Assembly: GCA_018883625.1 (NCBI GenBank)
Contig: JAHLFV010000006.1
Coordinates: forward strand, 1 to 8,030
DNA from: Candidatus Treponema excrementipullorum
GTDB lineage: Bacteria > Spirochaetota > Spirochaetia > Treponematales > Treponemataceae
DNA length: 8,030 bases
Reading direction: 5' to 3'
Of the stretch, positions 6,254 through 8,030 are shown in pieces. Within the stretch, counting starts at the first letter, position 1. Every line of letters starts with the position of its first letter. The translations under genes were made by a program, and so were the position numbers. Below the pieces are notes generated by a model that saw nothing but the letters and a program-made list of their open reading frames with translations, did not search any database and was not told the DNA's origin.

Positions 6254-8030
6254 TTACTTTACAACGATGTTTACCAGTTTATTAGGAACAACAATCACTT
6301 TGACTACGGTGTTACCCTCTGTAAATTTCTTGATAGGTTCTGCTTCCAGTGCCATTTTTTCCAGTTCTTCTTTGCTTCCGTCTATAGGTGCCTGGAACTG
6401 GTGACGCTTTTTGCCGTTTACCTGAACAACGATGGTACAACTGTCATCTACACAGAACTTTTCGTCATAGGTAGGCCAACTTTCGTAAGCGATAGTTTGG
6501 GTATGTCCGACCTTTTCCCATAACTCCTCAGCTAAGTGGGGAGCGTAGGGGGCTAAAATCTTGATAAAACCTTCCCAAAGAGATTTTGGCAAGCTCTGTA
6601 CTTTTGAAGCATCGTTTACAAAAATCATCATTTGACTGATAGCTGTATTAAAGTTGAGGGTAGCAGTGTCTGCGGTGACTTTTTTTACCGTTTTGTGATA
6701 CATTTTTCTCAGTTGTGAAAGAGGCTCCTGCAAATCACCGGTTATATCCACATCTTCAATGCTCTTTTCCGACATTGCCCAAATTTTTTCCAAGAAACGA
6801 TGAACTCCTATCAAACCTTGTGTGTTCCAAGGTTTGGATGTCTCCAAAGGCCCCATAAACATTTCATACATGCGAACGGAATCGGCACCGTATTCTTTGA
6901 TAACATCATCAGGGTTGATAACGTTTTTCAAGGATTTAGACATTTTTGCGATAACCCGTTCCAATTTTTCTCCCGTCTCTTTTTCAACAAATACGTCAGG
7001 AGATACTTCTTCCACACAGTCTGTGGGCACTAAAGTTTTATTTTTTCTCTGATATGCAAAGGATGTGATCATTCCTTGGTTTACAAGACGCTGGAAAGGC
7101 TCCTTGGTGTTTACCAAACCCAAATCGTACAGAACTTTGTGCCAGAATCGAGCATACAATAGATGCAAAACGGCGTGTTCTGCTCCGCCAACGTATAAGT
7201 CTACCGGCATCCAGTAATGTACAGCTTCTGGTGAAACAAATTCTTTTTCGTTGTGGGGATCCAAATATCGCAAGTAATACCAGCAGGAACCGGCCCACTG
7301 AGGCATAGTATTGGTTTCCCGTTTTGCTTTTCCGCCACAGACAGGACATGTGCAGTTTACCCAACTGTCAATGCCGGCCAAAGGACTTTCTCCTGTGCCG
7401 GTGGGCTGGTAGGTTTTTACATTGGGTAATTCCAAAGGAAGCTGGTCTTCCGGAACAGGAACGCAACCGCATTTTTCGCAGTGTACTAGGGGAATAGGTT
7501 CACCCCAGTAGCGTTGTCTGCTGAAAACCCAGTCTCGCAATTTGTAGTTGATGGCCTTTTTTCCGATTTTTTGCTTTGCCAACCACTCTATCATAGCCGG
7601 GATGGTTTTTGCCGTCTCCATACCAGTAAAATTTTCGCTGTTAATGGAGTAGCCATCGGCAGCGGTACATTCTGCAGCCACATTGAAGATATCGGGATAG
7701 GTTTCTACCAATGCCTTGTATGCTTCCTGGTTGTGTGCTGCCTCTGCAAGCCGTGTGGCTCCGGCTTTTTCGTCACCGTTACCGAGCTGAGCGACTTCCT
7801 CTTTTGAAGCAACAACTTTGATTATCGGTAAATCGAATTTTTTTGCAAAATCCCAGTCTCGTTCGTCATGGGCAGGAACAGCCATAATGGCTCCGGTACC
7901 GTAAGAAATCAAAATATAATCGGAAATCCAAATAGGAATCTTCTTGCCATTTACCGGATTAACAGCATAAGAACCGGTAAAAACACCTGTTTTGTCCTTT
8001 GCAAGGTCGGTACGTTCCAAGTCGCTTTTT
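6254..8030 (-). CDS. leuS: Leucine--tRNA ligase, C-terminal two thirds (5' end outside window)
   Basis: Charges tRNA-Leu with leucine in the cytoplasm. About 592 residues are visible; the frame stays open through the right edge (KSD precedes the Leu codon at 8020), so the TTG there is internal. A bacterial LeuRS has ~800-880 residues, so the N-terminal Rossmann part with the HIGH motif is missing only because of the window. Counting from the TTG at 8020, residues 1-150 belong to the CP1 editing domain, including GTGAIMAVPAHDERDWDFA (41-59). INYKLRDWVFSRQRYWGEP follows (157-174), then a zinc-type Cys cluster (CEKCGC at 181-186 with CTCPVCG at 223-229), QWAGSCWYYLRY, the KMSKS loop at 359-363, the anticodon-binding helical domain (~400-510) and the small C-terminal domain (~525-588). 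It is upstream of, and probably co-transcribed with, the CDF gene. Nothing unusual is seen. Confidence 0.96.
   Translation of the reverse strand, partial: KSDLERTDLAKDKTGVFTGSYAVNPVNGKKIPIWISDYILISYGTGAIMAVPAHDERDWDFAKKFDLPIIKVVASKEEVAQLGNGDEKAGATRLAEAAHNQEAYKALVETYPDIFNVAAECTAADGYSINSENFTGMETAKTIPAMIEWLAKQKIGKKAINYKLRDWVFSRQRYWGEPIPLVHCEKCGCVPVPEDQLPLELPNVKTYQPTGTGESPLAGIDSWVNCTCPVCGGKAKRETNTMPQWAGSCWYYLRYLDPHNEKEFVSPEAVHYWMPVDLYVGGAEHAVLHLLYARFWHKVLYDLGLVNTKEPFQRLVNQGMITSFAYQRKNKTLVPTDCVEEVSPDVFVEKETGEKLERVIAKMSKSLKNVINPDDVIKEYGADSVRMYEMFMGPLETSKPWNTQGLIGVHRFLEKIWAMSEKSIEDVDITGDLQEPLSQLRKMYHKTVKKVTADTATLNFNTAISQMMIFVNDASKVQSLPKSLWEGFIKILAPYAPHLAEELWEKVGHTQTIAYESWPTYDEKFCVDDSCTIVVQVNGKKRHQFQAPIDGSKEELEKMALEAEPIKKFTEGNTVVKVIVVPNKLVNIVVK

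Noticed and set aside
5973..6523. Plus-strand open frames (143 and 103 codons) across the CDF/leuS junction
   Set aside because: They run opposite two certain genes and encode no recognisable family.

Overview
The window looks like chromosomal DNA from a spirochaete, most likely Treponema or a close relative. The grounds are the moderately AT-rich composition, a lipoprotein signal with a loose spirochaete-type lipobox, and a dnaJ tail next to a membrane SpoIIE-phosphatase/STAS cluster; I recall a similar SpoIIE/STAS pairing in treponemes but could not check it here. I see no mobile element, CRISPR array, tRNA or rRNA. All gene assignments come from reading motifs, not from a database search.

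Layout. Bases 1-355 (+) hold the C-terminal end of dnaJ, closed by a strong intrinsic terminator (375-420). A T10 tract and an extended -10 promoter (TG-A-TACAAT) follow. They start a compact four-gene plus-strand operon (508-5218, gaps of 3, 3 and 1 nt): a two-helix membrane SpoIIE/RsbU-type phosphatase; a larger multi-pass membrane protein with a GAF-like domain and a degenerate SpoIIE domain; a single-domain STAS anti-sigma-factor-antagonist-like protein; and a VanY-type (M15B) D,D-carboxypeptidase predicted to be a lipoprotein. A near-perfect hairpin at 5240-5274 separates this operon from convergent minus-strand genes: a cation diffusion facilitator (6247-5273) and, upstream of it, the 3' two thirds of leuS, which runs off the right edge.

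The most interesting part is the signalling operon. The first phosphatase keeps all four metal-binding aspartates expected of the PP2C/SpoIIE fold. In the second, every one is replaced (Asp to Glu, Ser, Asn and Thr) while the surrounding fold motifs and the reading frame are intact. It therefore looks like a conserved membrane pseudophosphatase rather than a decaying gene. With the STAS protein, which has the expected phospho-acceptor serine in MDSSG, the operon resembles a partner-switching module in which a live and a catalytically dead phosphatase sense different inputs and converge on one STAS protein. No kinase of the RsbW/SpoIIAB type is encoded in the window. The co-transcribed carboxypeptidase suggests a link to the cell envelope. 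The functional model is inference; the motif substitutions are read directly from the sequence.
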